Shown here piece by piece: positions 62,362 to 64,000 of a stretch of DNA of 64,000 nt. The DNA comes from Comamonadaceae bacterium. Lineage in GTDB: Bacteria; Pseudomonadota; Gammaproteobacteria; Burkholderiales; Burkholderiaceae_C. Position numbers and translations under genes: made by a program. The notes under the pieces are model-generated. The model saw nothing but the letters and a program-made list of their open reading frames with translations. It was not told the DNA's origin and did no database searches. The DNA lies in the NCBI GenBank assembly GCA_947374485.1, contig CANCCF010000003.1, forward strand, positions 6,616 to 70,615. Reading direction: 5' to 3'. Positions within the stretch are counted from its first letter, which is position 1. Each line of letters opens with the position of its first letter.

Positions 62362-63933
62362 TCAGGTGATGGGTGCAGGGTTGAACAGCACCAGCGCGTT
62401 GTGCAGCTTCCAGTGCTCGGCCCAGGTTTTTTTCTCACCACTGGCCACAGCCAGCAGCAAATGGAACAGCTCCCAGCCGACGTCGGCAATGCTGGCCTCG
62501 CCATCGGCAATGCGCCCGGCGTTCACATCCATCAGGTCGTGCCAGCGCGTGGCCAGCTCGGTGCGGGTGGCCACCTTGATGACCGGGCATTCGGCGAGAC
62601 CATAGGGCGTGCCGCGCCCGGTGGTGAACACGTGCATGTTCATACCAGCCGCCAGCTGCAGCGTGCCGCAAATGAAATCGCTGGCGGGGGTGGCGGCATA
62701 GATCAGGCCTTTGGTACTGGCCTTCTCACCCGGCGAAAGCACCGCGCTGATGGGCACGGTGCCCGACTTGATGATGGAGCCCATCGCCTTCTCGACAATA
62801 TTCGAAAGGCCTCCGGCCTTGTTGCCCGGCGTGGTGTTGGCGCTGCGGTCGGCGCTGCCGCGTTGCAGATACGCGTCGTACCAGGCCATCTCGCGGGCCA
62901 TCGCCTGCGCGACTTCGGGCGTGGTGGCGCGGGCCGTCATTTGGTCGACGGCGTCGCGCACTTCGGTGGTTTCCGAGAACAGCACGGTGGCGCCTGCCCG
63001 CACCAGCAGGTCGGTGCAAAAGCCCACGGCCGGGTTGGCGGTGACGCCGGAAAACGCGTCGCTGCCGCCGCACTGCACACCCACCAGCAGTTCGCTGGCG
63101 GGCACGCGCTCGCGCTGTCGTGCATTGAGGCGCTGCAGGTGCTTTTCAGCAGAGGCCATGATGGAGTCGACCATGGACATGAAGCCCACGTGTTGTTCGG
63201 CTTGCAGGCAGACCACATCCAGCTTTTCTTCGCCGCGCAGTGCAATGCTGCCGGGTGGCAGCAGCCGCTCGGGCTGCAGCTTCTCGCAGCCCAGACTCAC
63301 CACCATGACTTCACCGCCAAAGTTGGGGTTGCGACTGATGTTGCGCAGGGTGCGGATGGGGATGATGGCGTCGGGCGCGTCAATCGCCACACCGCAGCCA
63401 TAGGCGTGCTCCAGGCCCACCACATCGTCCACCTGGGGGTAGCGCGGCAGCAGTTCGGCCTTGATGCGATTTACTGCAAAGTCCACCACACCGGCCACGC
63501 ACTGCACGGTGGTGGTGATGGCCAGGATGTTGCGTGTGCCCACCGACCCGTCGGCATTGCGGTAGCCCATGAAGCTGTAGCCGGTGAGCGGCTCCAAGGG
63601 CGCGGCATGCTCGGTGGCCATCGGCAAATCGTCCAGGCTGCGGGCAGCGGGCATGTGCAGCAGGCGCTCATGCACCCAGGCCCCTGCGGGAATGTCTTTC
63701 ACCGCATAGCCAATCGGCACGTTGTAGCGGATGACGGCAGCGTCCTTAGCGATGGCGACCAGCGCCACCTTGTGGCCCTGTGGCACGCGGTCTTGCAGTT
63801 GCAAGCCGCCCGCCAGCAGCGTGCCCACAGCCAGGCCACCATCGTTGGCCACGATAGCGACGTTGTCGGCCGCATGCATGCGGATCGTCAGCGGTGTGGT
63901 CGGTGGCACGGGGGCCACCACAGCGTCTGCCAT
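62362..63933 (-). CDS. garD: Galactarate dehydratase (UxaA/GarD family)
   Basis: 523 residues from ATG 63933. The N-terminal SAF domain ([16 protein letters not shown]) is followed by the dehydratase core ([101 protein letters not shown]). It dehydrates a sugar diacid, probably galactarate. The product feeds GarL. The altronate dehydratase UxaA is a close relative, but the garL-garR context favours GarD. The start overlaps the upstream permease stop (TGATG). Confidence 0.88.
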   Translation of the reverse strand: MADAVVAPVPPTTPLTIRMHAADNVAIVANDGGLAVGTLLAGGLQLQDRVPQGHKVALVAIAKDAAVIRYNVPIGYAVKDIPAGAWVHERLLHMPAARSLDDLPMATEHAAPLEPLTGYSFMGYRNADGSVGTRNILAITTTVQCVAGVVDFAVNRIKAELLPRYPQVDDVVGLEHAYGCGVAIDAPDAIIPIRTLRNISRNPNFGGEVMVVSLGCEKLQPERLLPPGSIALRGEEKLDVVCLQAEQHVGFMSMVDSIMASAEKHLQRLNARQRERVPASELLVGVQCGGSDAFSGVTANPAVGFCTDLLVRAGATVLFSETTEVRDAVDQMTARATTPEVAQAMAREMAWYDAYLQRGSADRSANTTPGNKAGGLSNIVEKAMGSIIKSGTVPISAVLSPGEKASTKGLIYAATPASDFICGTLQLAAGMNMHVFTTGRGTPYGLAECPVIKVATRTELATRWHDLMDVNAGRIADGEASIADVGWELFHLLLAVASGEKKTWAEHWKLHNALVLFNPAPIT

Positions 63934-64000
63934 CAGACCCCCATGGCCCGGGGTAGCCACAGCGTGAGTTGCGGCACATAGGTCACCAGGCCCAGCAACA
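63933..64000 (-). CDS. dctM: TRAP transporter large permease, C-terminal end (DctM-like, partial)
   Basis: The last 22 codons of a gene entering from the right edge. The visible tail ([21 protein letters not shown]) matches the conserved YVPxLxLWLP ending of TRAP large membrane subunits. The TGA overlaps the garD start by one base. It probably imports the sugar diacid degraded by garD-garL-garR. Identification rests on 21 residues and context. Confidence 0.6.
   Translation of the reverse strand, partial: LLGLVTYVPQLTLWLPRAMGV

Overview
The window is high-GC DNA, densely packed on both strands. Its gene content (CcoG/RIC/NnrS, NosR-like proteins, Ped-type quinoprotein genes, many sensory proteins) fits a respiring beta-proteobacterium, most likely Burkholderiales/Comamonadaceae. 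That placement is an inference from protein families and composition, not a database match. I saw no rRNA, tRNA or CRISPR array.

Layout. 1-3043: a nitrosative-stress block. The operon ric-ccoG-nnrS (minus strand) diverges from nsrR across two NsrR-like palindromes. 3165-3497: first copy of an unusual ~330 bp dispersed repeat. 3572-6192: HPP-CBS membrane protein, SirB-like protein, cupin, ACT-domain protein. 6216-8819: a sigma-54-promoted three-gene ABC importer. 8892-15260 and 28421-35977: two halves of one quinoprotein (PQQ) alcohol-oxidation system. It comprises PedA/PedB/PedC-type ABC genes, a YVTN beta-propeller, a quinoprotein-associated binding protein, cytochrome c-550 PedF, an AcoR-type sigma-54 activator, a small cytochrome c, a PQQ alcohol dehydrogenase with the residue pattern of lanthanide-dependent enzymes, and a NosR-like flavin/Fe-S membrane protein with an ApbE flavin transferase. 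Clear -24/-12 (sigma-54) promoters lie in front of most of these transcription units, and TGTGAC/GTCACA motifs lie near several of them, so they probably form one regulon driven by the activator at 13035-15260.

16318-28390: a contact-dependent inhibition / two-partner secretion island sits between the two halves. It has cdiB, a small lipoprotein, and a 2249-residue cdiA whose C-terminal tip is AT-rich and is followed by a two-helix membrane protein (candidate immunity). Downstream are displaced toxin modules: an exact-length 138 bp copy of the junction sequence, a frameshifted orphan toxin domain with its own candidate immunity gene, a broken toxin tail, and a broken pretoxin piece cut off by the second copy of the dispersed repeat.

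36154-41149: ribosome hibernation factor, acidic small protein and ferredoxin, ECF sigma/anti-sigma pair, lipoprotein, PAS-GGDEF-EAL protein. 41239-47418: NAD de novo synthesis genes nadC-nadA-nadB run tightly into a c-di-GMP phosphodiesterase-like gene and an HDOD gene. 47432-49942: a CheW protein with tandem sensor regions. 50029-50360: third repeat copy, inverted. 50525-57620: Bcr-type drug exporter, DUF1330 protein, acetyltransferase, large hybrid histidine kinase, divergent solute-binding protein. 57626-60571: class A penicillin-binding protein and two small proteins, one with a tandem palindromic candidate operator. 60627-64000: garR-garL-garD and the tail of a TRAP large permease, a sugar-diacid catabolic operon that continues beyond the window.
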